Shown in pieces: positions 24,224 through 33,392 of a stretch of DNA of 64,000 nucleotides. This stretch comes from Candidatus Hermodarchaeota archaeon. Lineage in GTDB: Archaea; Asgardarchaeota; Hermodarchaeia; Hermodarchaeales; Hermodarchaeaceae. Positions within the stretch are counted from its first letter, which is position 1. The number at the start of each line of letters is the position of its first letter. The translations under genes were made by a program, and so were the position numbers. Below the pieces are notes generated by a model, which saw nothing but the letters and a program-made list of their open reading frames with translations, did no database searches and was not told the DNA's origin. Location: the NCBI GenBank assembly GCA_016839805.1, contig JAEOTO010000031.1, forward strand, positions 1-64,000, written 5' to 3'.

Positions 24224-26428
24224 GTGAAACCAGAGCACAGAAGGACTCCTAATACAGTGCCAGTTGGTGATCGTTTCTCAGACTCTGAGTGGGGGATTCA
24301 TCCGGCTATTGCAGATATCTTGATTGATGAAGGGATTCGACAACTTCACACTATTCAATATCAGGCTTTGAAGCAAGGTGCGCTTCAAGGAGAAAATCTG
24401 CTCGTGTGCTCACCGAGTGGATCAGGAAAGACCCTGATTGGCGAATTGGTGTGTGTTCACAAGGGGATGGATGGGCAGAAATCCTTCTTTCTCGTTCCAT
24501 TGCGTGCCTTGGCTAGTGAAAAATTTCTACGATTTCAACGTCGGTATCACAAATTGGGTTTACGAATCGGTATTTCCACAGGAGATTATATAACGGAGCC
24601 TAGTGAACTCGAGAAAATCGACATAGCTATTCTCACCTATGAACGCTTTGACTGGTTAATTCGAATGGAGCCAGATTGGTTAGATCAATTAGGAGCAGTC
24701 GTGATTGATGAAATTCATAACATCGACACCCAAATCCGCGGTCCCCGCTTAGAATGTTCTATTACCCGATTACGTCAAGCTTATCCAAAGATTCAAATTA
24801 TTGGACTAAGTGCTACTGTCGCGAATCCTCAGGAACTAGGGGAATGGATGGGATGTAAATTAATTTATTCTGAGGACAGACCGGTGGCCCTATTGCATCG
24901 AGTAATCATTGCCCCCAAACCCCTGCAAACACTTGCTAGATTAGTTCGAGCCACAGTTCGGAAAGGAGGACAAGTACTCATTTTTACTCCTTCAAGACGT
25001 GAAGCGGAGCGAGTCAGTCTTACTCTCGTAAATGTCATTCGTCCACTTCTTGAATCGACTGACAAGAAGGCCCTCGAAGAATTCCATAGTCTTATCAATT
25101 TTTCTGAGGAAACTCCATTTGTACATGAGAGACTCGCAAAACGCTTACAGTTCGGAGTTGCGTTTCACCACGCAGGTCTTGATACCACGTCACGCCGAAT
25201 TATCGAAGCCCTGTACCAGAACCAGCTATTGAAAGTAATATGTTGCACAACCACGCTTGGATCTGGCATTAACACTCCTGCGCGTTTAGTGGTTTTGTTT
25301 CAGCCACTACTTACGCCACAAAGCCATAATGGTCAGTATACCATATCGCATCTTAAGGCCAATCGCGTACACCAGATTCTTGGTCGTGCAGGACGTCTTG
25401 GTCAGGAATCACTTGGATTTGCTATCCTTCTTGCCAACGGCCCCAAAGAAGCTGAAACTCTTCACGAATTATATTTCAATAATGAAAACGGAAACTCCGT
25501 GCCACGGTATAATCAGGTGTGTAGTCAACTGTTCTCTATTCAAAATCTCCGGGAACAAATCCTAGTCCTTGCAGCTCAATCAAATGGCACATCGCCTACA
25601 GAGATTGAACAGTTTTTCAAACGAACCTTTTGGTGGCATCAGAACCAGACAAAGAATCCACAATCCCGATTCGAACAGCTCATCCGAATTGGGAGCCTTG
25701 ATATTGAAACTTTGCTCTCAACCCAAAGTCAACTCAAATCAATCCAACGCCATAAAGAACGCGAACCGCGAGTAGAATTAACGCTTCTTGATCAAGATAG
25801 AATTGAAGGAAGGATTTTCGATGGTGGTTGGTTTACTAGCGCGTTTACCAAGTCAGGACCAGTGTGTAGCTGCTGCCAACAGCGGGAAGACTTAACCCTT
25901 TGCTCCCATCTATTAGCTTTGGCTCGATTTTCAGCAACACAATATCCTCAGTATGCACGTGAAATCGTACCAAGAAGCCTCAAAGAAGAATTTGTCCTTG
26001 ATTACCTAGAACGCCATGGATTACTTGCCCTGAGTGATAATCGATATTTAGCTACCATCTTGGGAAAAGTAGCTGTTAAGTTGTATATAAGACCAGAAAC
26101 CGCATTATGGATTCGATCTCGTCTACCTGTTATCACCTCAAGCTCTAGTTTCATCGAAGTTATAGTTCAGGGATTACGTTTTGAGTGCGACCCCCCGAAC
26201 AGTGTTGGATTATCCCGGGGTCTACTACATCTTGCAGAGAAAGCAGATTCCTCAATAGCCATTGCAGCGCAAAGAGAGAAGGTTGAGATAGGAGATTTAG
26301 AGAGCATACTCCAAACGGTTGTTTGGCTAGCAAAAGTAACGATAACAATTGCACGTTCAGTTGGTATTGATGGAGTTGCTTTGATAGGGGAACCGATTGT
26401 CCAAGCGTGGGACGGGTATCTAGGCTAG
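24224..26428 (+). CDS. Ski2/Hel308-like SF2 helicase with SWIM-type zinc motif
   Basis: A 734-residue superfamily 2 helicase: Q-motif region IRQLHTIQYQAL, Walker A SPSGSGKT (about 64-71), PLRALASEK, box II VIDEIHNID, LSATV, FHHAGLD, TLGSGINTPAR and motif VI HQILGRAGR. This matches Hel308/Ski2-type 3'-5' helicases that act on forks and recombination intermediates. After the two motor domains a CxC...CxH set (VCSCCQQREDLTLCSHLLAL, about 546-565) fits a SWIM zinc finger, not typical of Hel308. The C-terminal 170 residues are helical and lack the usual RAR-type ending. The start is GTG 24224. It is convergent with the RadB-like gene. Confidence 0.82.
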   Translation: MKPEHRRTPNTVPVGDRFSDSEWGIHPAIADILIDEGIRQLHTIQYQALKQGALQGENLLVCSPSGSGKTLIGELVCVHKGMDGQKSFFLVPLRALASEKFLRFQRRYHKLGLRIGISTGDYITEPSELEKIDIAILTYERFDWLIRMEPDWLDQLGAVVIDEIHNIDTQIRGPRLECSITRLRQAYPKIQIIGLSATVANPQELGEWMGCKLIYSEDRPVALLHRVIIAPKPLQTLARLVRATVRKGGQVLIFTPSRREAERVSLTLVNVIRPLLESTDKKALEEFHSLINFSEETPFVHERLAKRLQFGVAFHHAGLDTTSRRIIEALYQNQLLKVICCTTTLGSGINTPARLVVLFQPLLTPQSHNGQYTISHLKANRVHQILGRAGRLGQESLGFAILLANGPKEAETLHELYFNNENGNSVPRYNQVCSQLFSIQNLREQILVLAAQSNGTSPTEIEQFFKRTFWWHQNQTKNPQSRFEQLIRIGSLDIETLLSTQSQLKSIQRHKEREPRVELTLLDQDRIEGRIFDGGWFTSAFTKSGPVCSCCQQREDLTLCSHLLALARFSATQYPQYAREIVPRSLKEEFVLDYLERHGLLALSDNRYLATILGKVAVKLYIRPETALWIRSRLPVITSSSSFIEVIVQGLRFECDPPNSVGLSRGLLHLAEKADSSIAIAAQREKVEIGDLESILQTVVWLAKVTITIARSVGIDGVALIGEPIVQAWDGYLG

Positions 26429-26451
26429 TTTTTTCAAAGCTTCTCTGCGAC

Positions 26452-27159
26452 TCACAGAGCTTGGAAACCTAAGTTATCGAGTTGGACTAAAAGGCGTTGA
26501 ACATTTGGATGTTTTCGACGACGAATTACCATCCAACGGTGAGTCGAATCTAGTCCCTTTCGGCGTTGGAGTTGAATTTCTAATATAGCATATCGGCTGA
26601 TGGCATCACCGCCTACGGGTCGGTCTTCCCCTTGCCAGGTAGAGATTTGGTTAATAACAAGGATTGCCAATTCATAATCTCGGGCTAGTCCGAGTAAGCG
26701 AGGAAGTTGATGTTCTGTTAACTCTCTGTAAAAAGTAATTGCTGTTTGAGGAGTCATTCGTTGACGGTATAATCCCGTGATTGGATCAATGACGATAAGA
26801 CGTATGGTTGGATCCAAGAATAGATGAAGTTTGGAAATAAGCTCAGATTGCTCGTTGAAGGTTCGGGGATAAAAGAGGGTGAGACGATGAGCCGGGAAAG
26901 AAGGGGCGGCTGCTAATTGAAGTAGACGCCGTGGGTTGTAGCTGCGAGCACAATCAATGATGAAACATCCACTACCTTTTCTGGCGAGGTGAAGAAATGC
27001 TTCCATTGCAAGGGTAGATTTTCCTACTCCTGCAGGTCCGTAGATATGGGTAATTCCGCCAAGTGGTAAACCACCTAATCCTACATCAATGAAGTGATTT
27101 CCTGTAAGAAGTGCTGGGGGGTTTTCGTGGTTGTGTGGACTAGTTGAGAGGAACGGCAC
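26452..27159 (-). CDS. RadB/RecA-like ATPase
   Basis: About 235 residues forming a RecA-fold core without the N-terminal HhH domain of RadA. Features are GLGGLPLGGITHIYGPAGVG with Walker A GPAGVGKST (about residues 42-50), a strand into FIIDCAR, Walker B LIVIDPITGL, and LAILVINQIST (L2 region). Size and form match RadB, an archaeal RadA paralogue that helps recombination. GTG 27159 is backed by GGGAGGA; a TTG start at 27195 is weaker. It overlaps the zinc-ribbon gene by 20 nt, so translation is coupled. Confidence 0.8.
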   Translation of the reverse strand: MPFLSTSPHNHENPPALLTGNHFIDVGLGGLPLGGITHIYGPAGVGKSTLAMEAFLHLARKGSGCFIIDCARSYNPRRLLQLAAAPSFPAHRLTLFYPRTFNEQSELISKLHLFLDPTIRLIVIDPITGLYRQRMTPQTAITFYRELTEHQLPRLLGLARDYELAILVINQISTWQGEDRPVGGDAISRYAILEIQLQRRKGLDSTHRWMVIRRRKHPNVQRLLVQLDNLGFQAL

Positions 27160-27565
27160 GTACAGTATCCTCCCGTTTTTCGAGGAACCCTTCAACCTTC
27201 AACAGTTCAATTGCCTCTTGGATCTCTTTGGGAAGTAATCCGACCTCAATACCTTGTTGATAGACTTCATGAATTGGTAACCATTGAGGATATGTTGATC
27301 GATGCCATCGGAGTATTTGAAGTAGTTGCTTTGCAGGGCTTTGATTGAGGTGTAGGTTTGGAGGTTGTTTCACGTTATGTAAGGCATATTGAGATGTTTG
27401 CACTAGCTGTTGGGCTTCGCGGGAGCTATTCACGATTTGTCCATCTAATTCATGAAGTGGTACTTTCGCGTCACAGCGTGGGCAATAATTACGATGAATC
27501 CCAATTGGTACATAAGTGAACTCTTTACATTTGGGACACTGAACAACTTTGTATTTGCGTGCCAT
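27140..27565 (-). CDS. Zinc-ribbon plus winged-helix protein
   Basis: 141 residues from ATG 27565 with GGTGAT just upstream. The N-terminus has two CxxC pairs (VQCPKCKEFTYVP and NYCPRCDAKVPL), a zinc ribbon. The C-terminal 70 residues (LLQILRWHRSTYPQWLPIHE, IQEAIELLKVEGFLEKRED) form a winged helix like those at the ends of archaeal replication proteins. It is likely a nucleic-acid-binding partner of the RadB-like ATPase, whose gene it overlaps. The start overlaps the end of the giant surface-protein gene. Confidence 0.7.
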   Translation of the reverse strand: MARKYKVVQCPKCKEFTYVPIGIHRNYCPRCDAKVPLHELDGQIVNSSREAQQLVQTSQYALHNVKQPPNLHLNQSPAKQLLQILRWHRSTYPQWLPIHEVYQQGIEVGLLPKEIQEAIELLKVEGFLEKREDTVRAVPLN

Positions 27566-27567
27566 TC

Positions 27568-30500
27568 TCAATCACCATTTTTATTTGGGTCATCAAGGTT
27601 TGAAGATGGATTTTCTTGATCGTCTAGTTCTAATCTTAAACTATCTGAAGAATCTGGGACAATTGTTTGATTGGGGAGAAACAGTTGCATTAAGCGGTTT
27701 AGCCTATTGCGTAGTCGTCGGAAGATGAGGATTCCTGAAAGTACACCAATGATCATAACCACCAGCGAGATGAGAATAATTGGAGAAAAGATACCAGCGA
27801 TTTGATTATGGGGAATTCGGACAAGGAAAGGCATCGATTGGGAACAGGGACCAAATCCGCGTTGTCCACTGAATGTGACATAAACAGTATAGATGCCGGG
27901 TTGAGGAGTCGGAATTGCAAGTTGGCTTAACCCGGTTTCGTTTGTTCTAAGCACGGTCTCAAGAATAATTGTGGAATCTTGAGTAATGAGTTGCAACGTA
28001 ATATTCGCAGTTAATCCATATACGGACGTACCGTTCACATAGATTAGCTGGATATCGATTGTTATTGATGGAGTTAGATAAAAGGCTTCGACTTCTAACG
28101 GGTCGATAATGAGGGTAAGTGTTGGTGTAATATTGGGTAACAGGTTAATCAGGACCAAAGATGAGCTTTCACTGTACACATCAGGAGAATCAAAGCGTCC
28201 AAATAGCACGACAATGATATGTTGTCCAGCAAGGTCTGAATAAGCGCTGGGTAGTGATGTGATACCGTATCCCTGATTAATAGAGAAATCATGTTGCCAC
28301 ACACCATCCCAGAATAGCGAAGCTGTGCCATTAGGAAGTCCTGAATTCCCCGTGGTAACAAAGACCTCAAGTTCGACTGTTTCTCCAAGAAAGAGAGTGG
28401 GAGTATTAGTTGTAACTTCTAAAGCTGAAGTGTCCCGAATTTGCAAGGATAGGTCAGAGGAGAGCCATCGGTCATAGGATGGGGTTTCAGCGATTTCCAC
28501 CTGAAGGGATCGTAGTCCTACTGGAACTGATACTAACCATTGACAAATGGCATGACCAGTTGCATTCGTTATTGATGAATCGATAAGCTCTTGATTTTCG
28601 TAGAGACTAATCAACATATTTGAGAGAGGTGAACTATTCAGACTATCTGTGACTTTGAGGAGAATGTGACTTTGATTTCCGATGAATAGAGTAGATGAGG
28701 GAAGGATTTGGATAGTGCATGTGATTTGACGGCGATTGATGTTTATGTGTGTGGAACTTGCACTAGCTTGGTACATATCCTTCCCGTTGAATGCATAGGT
28801 GATGAACCAATGACCAGCTGTATCGGGAGTCCAAGAACATGTGGCGATTCCCGAAGCGTTAGTCATTTCGGTAGTTATGATAATCGGGGAGGTCTCACCA
28901 GGTCGAGTAATATTGAAATGAACCTGATAATTCACAAGGGGCGCTCCGCTATCATTCCAAAGACCAACTTGTTGTGTAACTTGTTCGGAGAGCATAGGGA
29001 TTGAAGGAAGCGATTGTTCGGCAGTGAAGTATGTATCGAAAATAAGAATTGAGAGAAAATCAGTTGTAGTAAAGGGGATACAATAAGGAACTGTGGCATT
29101 CATTCTAAGCAGATGCGCGATTGGTGCAAGGTCTTCTGTCGAGATGATGACCTCATATCGACCACTACCCTGATGGATGGGATAGTAAACGTCTGCAGTT
29201 GTTTCAAGAGTTATGGAGAGATTTCCATTCGTAAGCCCTGCTTCAGTGCCGATGGCTCCTTCTAGTGTGAGCTGTAGAGATACATTGAGAGGAACACTAC
29301 GAGGTACTTGCAAACCTGGTGTATAGGTTTGTTGCAAAGCGAGAGTTCCCCAAACTTCACAAGTATCGTGGTAAAACATGTAGCACGGAATAGCTCCTGG
29401 AGCAAAAGCGATAAGCGTAAGGTTGTGGGGTCCAAGGGCACCTGGTGTTGCTGGAATGGATTCTTGAAGCTCCCAATATCTTGGCTGAGAAAGGTCACAG
29501 GAATTTAAAAACAGATGGTCGAAGATGAAGGCTCCTACACTAATATCATCATGAAGCAGACCCCAACGAGTTTCAGTCACCACAGCAGAGAAATCGACGG
29601 CATCTCCGATCGAGAACGTGCCATTCGGAAAACTTGCGTGGGATAGATCTAATACAGGATTCACATCGAGTTGTGAGAGGAACGATAAATGATTTGTAAG
29701 CTGAAGTGCGAGATCCACTAAATAAGGTGTCCATTTCTGGGAGGGCAAAGCAGGTTCAATGACGAGTCCTTCATATGTGAACGCACTAAGTAGTGACGTT
29801 TTGATTTCATCACGATCAAGGAGATTGAGAGCCTCACTGTAGAGTCCAGTTTCAACGAGAAGGAAGAGAATCTCTGTCGCGTAATATGAGGTGATGATGG
29901 TTGGGCCATTTGAAAGATAAGCACTCGCATAGGTTGCTAATTTCTGGCCATCTAGTCCTGTAAGGCTCGGATCCAGATAGGCGTAAGCTCTAAGCCCATA
30001 GAGAGTGTCAGCGAGATGTCCCCCAGCAGAACGCCAGGGAGCGGGATATGGGACAGAATGATCTGAATCATGGAAGAATTGATGAGTTCCATTATCGTGT
30101 AAGCAGTCGAGTAAGTACGCTAAGACACTGGATGAGTCGGTTAAGTCTACTGGTTGGCCTCCAAGAGCAGCATGAGCAATGATATTCCAACAAGTAGTGT
30201 CGAATCGAAAGGTGAGATCGCTTTCCCGACCTACATAGAGGTGGTGGATCCCGAACATCCCTAAATAACCGGAAGCACTCGATTGGCAGGCTTCGATTTC
30301 TTGACGGATTTGTATATTCCGGGTTAACCAAGGAGTTCCTGAGAGATTCAAGATGTCGGTTAAGAGGGCATATGAATAATGGTAGATGGGTCCGAATGTT
30401 CCTGCTTCGACCACCATGCGGTCAGGCGTGGGTGTATCAGTATCGGTGCCTACAGTCGAGGGCAGTTGGTGAGAACAAAACGAGATTCGTGTGGAAGACC

Positions 30501-32505
30501 AACAATTCTCAAGATACGCTAGAAAAACGGTGAGATTGATGACAGACAGAGCGTCACATTGGAATAAAGCTGACAGAATGTGTGTGCTGGTAAGAAAATC
30601 ACCAAATATTGCAGGTTCTGTTGCCCCGCCCCAGTTGGAACAACAACTGGTGAGAAATTCAGTGAGCGTAGAATTGGTCCCAGAGAGCCCACCTGTGAGG
30701 GCTAGACTATGCACAGCATACCAGGTCTCATCGGGTGAATTATGAAAGTCATGAAGAGTGTCTCCTCGCCCCCAACCTCCATTTGCGAATTGGTTGGTCA
30801 AAATAAAGGCACGACAGCTAGTGACATTAAATAACTCCAAGGAATCGATGATATCAAGGATTTGAATGGCACATGCAGTGCCTAACACCCATTCGTCAGA
30901 ATCCATATTGAGCTTTGTATCAAAGATACTCGATCCGAATGGATCTTCACACGCGGCTAAAAATGTAAGGAGAGCTGTCTGATTGATAGAATTTACTGCA
31001 CCTAGCTTGTTGAGAGCAACTAGCGCATCCAGGCTATGAACAAGACTTGTGGTTATGCTACCACTAATAGAAGCGTAAAAGCCTCCAAACTCAGGAGTCT
31101 CTGAATTCACTTCTTGGCATGCTGCGATATAATTGATTGCGGCTACCTCATCAATTTTAGAAAGTTGTCCAAGTTCGGATAAAGCTTCGATGGCAAATCG
31201 TGTAGCTCTCAGAGTTGTTTGAGGAACTCCGAGTTCAGTGAAGAAACCACCTGTGACAGCGTCTTGGCAGCTCGCAATATAATCACCAATTTGATTTTGG
31301 TCAAGCTGAGCGAGAATTCCTAGAGTCCTAGAAGTGAGTACACTCAAACTAGTAGTAACACAGCGATCGTGAAGTTGTGGGCTAGATAAGTCCTCGAAGC
31401 ATCCCTGAATAGGATTGAAACAATTAAGGAGCCATGATTTGAACGCTGAGATATTGACAGGTAATCCATAACTTTCAACCAGATCAGCTACATAATACGT
31501 GAAGGCGAGAGAAGGTTCTAGGGGGTATCCAAAGCCGCCTAGACCTTGTACCGCCCAGAAATCGTTTATGGGAGGATCAAAGAGTTGTAATACTGCAAAT
31601 GTGGTTCCAAGTCGTTGTTGCAAACTGGGTCGAACAAGCCAATGTAAGAGATTTTCGCAGAATAGAATTCCTTCGGTACTAAGATGGGCAACTTGATCCA
31701 GACCCCAGTAGTAGATGTAAGGATTAGTAGAAAGGGCTCGAAACCAGAGTAATTGAGCTCCTGATCCTAAGGCATTGGACCCAAGGATTTCTACTTTGTC
31801 GGGTAGTTCCGAGAGACGGTAGGCATCATAGCTGATATGTTGAGAATAAATCCCAAGCCGCTGATTGACAAATGGGATTGAATGGGGAAGTGTGAAAATT
31901 TGTTGATCTGCATCTGAGGTCCATAGATAACTTTCTATACTGACTACAAAATCCATGATAGGATCAAAACCCCAGAGTTGATCAAGGACCTCATGAGCGT
32001 ATCCTAAAAGGAGGATAGGATAAGAGCTGGCTCCGATTATCTGGGCTGATGCCTGTGACACACCGTAGGTTGCATTACTTGATCCTACGCTCGGAGTTAT
32101 TATTAGCAAATCATATTCTAATTGCGTTGGAAGAGCATTGATGTGAATTGAAGTAGTATTGAATCCCATATTCTCAAAGAGAGTAATCCAAACATGAACT
32201 GGCTCTTGTCCTGATTCATTAACAAGATCACCATAAACGAGAAGCAGGTTTCCAAATGGAAGTGACTCGAGGATTCCTTCTTGAGGATTAGGCTCTGGAA
32301 CAGGAGGGCTACGAGGGTCACTGAGCTTTGATGATAATAAGGAATTTTGTAAGTTCAATTCCTCTAGAGGAACATCGTCAGTTGATTCTAGTGCAGTTGA
32401 TTGGGTTGGGTAGTTAGTGGGTGCATTTGCGGGTAAACCAAGTAGGAGAAAAAGCATGACAGAAAGGACTATTAGTTGAGGAATTGCTTTTGTCGTGGAA
32501 ATCAT
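27568..32505 (-). CDS. Giant surface protein with alpha/alpha-toroid repeats and Ig-like domains
   Basis: A 1645-residue protein: signal peptide (LIVLSVMLFLLLGLPANA), a Rossmann-like segment (about 90-290), then about 600 residues of helical repeats of prenyltransferase/terpene-cyclase type, for example IGDYIASCQDAVTGGFF, AINYIAACQEVNS and CRAFILTNQFANGGWGRGD. Several beta-sandwich domains follow (LFIGNQSHILLKVTDSL, LFLGETVELEVFV). One membrane helix (SPIILISLVVMIIGVLSGIL) and a cytoplasmic tail of about 60 residues end it. The toroid repeats recall the thioester domain of alpha-2-macroglobulins, but no CGEQ-type thioester is seen. It probably binds something outside the cell. Confidence 0.75.
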   Translation of the reverse strand: MISTTKAIPQLIVLSVMLFLLLGLPANAPTNYPTQSTALESTDDVPLEELNLQNSLLSSKLSDPRSPPVPEPNPQEGILESLPFGNLLLVYGDLVNESGQEPVHVWITLFENMGFNTTSIHINALPTQLEYDLLIITPSVGSSNATYGVSQASAQIIGASSYPILLLGYAHEVLDQLWGFDPIMDFVVSIESYLWTSDADQQIFTLPHSIPFVNQRLGIYSQHISYDAYRLSELPDKVEILGSNALGSGAQLLWFRALSTNPYIYYWGLDQVAHLSTEGILFCENLLHWLVRPSLQQRLGTTFAVLQLFDPPINDFWAVQGLGGFGYPLEPSLAFTYYVADLVESYGLPVNISAFKSWLLNCFNPIQGCFEDLSSPQLHDRCVTTSLSVLTSRTLGILAQLDQNQIGDYIASCQDAVTGGFFTELGVPQTTLRATRFAIEALSELGQLSKIDEVAAINYIAACQEVNSETPEFGGFYASISGSITTSLVHSLDALVALNKLGAVNSINQTALLTFLAACEDPFGSSIFDTKLNMDSDEWVLGTACAIQILDIIDSLELFNVTSCRAFILTNQFANGGWGRGDTLHDFHNSPDETWYAVHSLALTGGLSGTNSTLTEFLTSCCSNWGGATEPAIFGDFLTSTHILSALFQCDALSVINLTVFLAYLENCWSSTRISFCSHQLPSTVGTDTDTPTPDRMVVEAGTFGPIYHYSYALLTDILNLSGTPWLTRNIQIRQEIEACQSSASGYLGMFGIHHLYVGRESDLTFRFDTTCWNIIAHAALGGQPVDLTDSSSVLAYLLDCLHDNGTHQFFHDSDHSVPYPAPWRSAGGHLADTLYGLRAYAYLDPSLTGLDGQKLATYASAYLSNGPTIITSYYATEILFLLVETGLYSEALNLLDRDEIKTSLLSAFTYEGLVIEPALPSQKWTPYLVDLALQLTNHLSFLSQLDVNPVLDLSHASFPNGTFSIGDAVDFSAVVTETRWGLLHDDISVGAFIFDHLFLNSCDLSQPRYWELQESIPATPGALGPHNLTLIAFAPGAIPCYMFYHDTCEVWGTLALQQTYTPGLQVPRSVPLNVSLQLTLEGAIGTEAGLTNGNLSITLETTADVYYPIHQGSGRYEVIISTEDLAPIAHLLRMNATVPYCIPFTTTDFLSILIFDTYFTAEQSLPSIPMLSEQVTQQVGLWNDSGAPLVNYQVHFNITRPGETSPIIITTEMTNASGIATCSWTPDTAGHWFITYAFNGKDMYQASASSTHININRRQITCTIQILPSSTLFIGNQSHILLKVTDSLNSSPLSNMLISLYENQELIDSSITNATGHAICQWLVSVPVGLRSLQVEIAETPSYDRWLSSDLSLQIRDTSALEVTTNTPTLFLGETVELEVFVTTGNSGLPNGTASLFWDGVWQHDFSINQGYGITSLPSAYSDLAGQHIIVVLFGRFDSPDVYSESSSLVLINLLPNITPTLTLIIDPLEVEAFYLTPSITIDIQLIYVNGTSVYGLTANITLQLITQDSTIILETVLRTNETGLSQLAIPTPQPGIYTVYVTFSGQRGFGPCSQSMPFLVRIPHNQIAGIFSPIILISLVVMIIGVLSGILIFRRLRNRLNRLMQLFLPNQTIVPDSSDSLRLELDDQENPSSNLDDPNKNGD

Positions 32506-32558
32506 TGAGTTGCTATCTCCCCAGGAATGGGTGTGCGGCGTGGGTTTTAGGTTCGTTT

Positions 32559-33392
32559 TTAAGCATTATGCTCACTGTGCGGAGGGAGGAGTCGGTTGTG
32601 ATGACGTGGTCGAAATCGTTGTAAAAGATAGTAGAAGAAAAGGGCAACTAGAGTAGCACCTGTGAAGGAAAGAATTATGGAATTGTAGTTGGTCCAATAA
32701 TGAAGGAGGGTAGAATTTGAAGGAAGTGGGGGATTTGCTGTTTGTAACTCAAGATAGATTTCATGCAGGTATTGAGTAGAGTCCTGAAGAAGCGAAATGG
32801 CACGAACAAGTATGCCAGTTCGATATTCATAGTAGTAAAGTTCGTGTTGTCGATTTCCCGATGAATACGATAATTGCCAACACAGAAAATATTGGTGAGC
32901 GACTTCAATTGATACTAAATCAGTAACGGTGAAGGGGGCGATCCGAAGAAAATTATTTGTCGCGGGGAGATCTCCATCAATTCGTATTTGTTCACCTAGT
33001 TGGATTGATGGATTAATCCACCAGGCTGTATAGCAATTCAGACCTGCATAGTTGTAAGTTCGATTTGAGGAGTAAGTATAGTTGGTGTTATCTGCATACC
33101 AGGTGTGACCATTATCCCAGGTGAGATTCCACGTGAGATAACCGAGATAGGAAAGGGATCCGGTTGAATTCAGGGTTAATTGTTCTTTCCCATAATAAGA
33201 AATTGATAGATTGTCGTTAGATGAAATGACCTGGAGCTGGTAGGTCCGAGTCTGCGTGACAGGAACGGGATTGGTGAATGTACAATAAGCAAAGGTATTG
33301 GACATGAAACTTAACGAGAAAATGAGGAGAAGCCCTAGCCAGCGAAGGGGGCGTTGTCGAGTGATTCTGTGTTGTGCATTAATGCGTTTCAC
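32559..33392 (-). CDS. Secreted, C-terminally anchored protein of unknown function
   Basis: 277 residues. GTG 33392 overlaps the RadA stop as GTGA, a coupled start. A basic N-terminus and signal helix (WLGLLLIFSLSFMSNTFAYC) precede a Tyr- and Asn-rich beta domain with many N-glycosylation sequons (NLTWDNGHTWYADNTNYTYS), then one C-terminal helix (IILSFTGATLVALFFYYLL) and a basic His/Arg tail. No family is recognised. It is placed between RadA and the giant surface protein. Confidence 0.7.
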   Translation of the reverse strand: MKRINAQHRITRQRPLRWLGLLLIFSLSFMSNTFAYCTFTNPVPVTQTRTYQLQVISSNDNLSISYYGKEQLTLNSTGSLSYLGYLTWNLTWDNGHTWYADNTNYTYSSNRTYNYAGLNCYTAWWINPSIQLGEQIRIDGDLPATNNFLRIAPFTVTDLVSIEVAHQYFLCWQLSYSSGNRQHELYYYEYRTGILVRAISLLQDSTQYLHEIYLELQTANPPLPSNSTLLHYWTNYNSIILSFTGATLVALFFYYLLQRFRPRHHNRLLPPHSEHNA

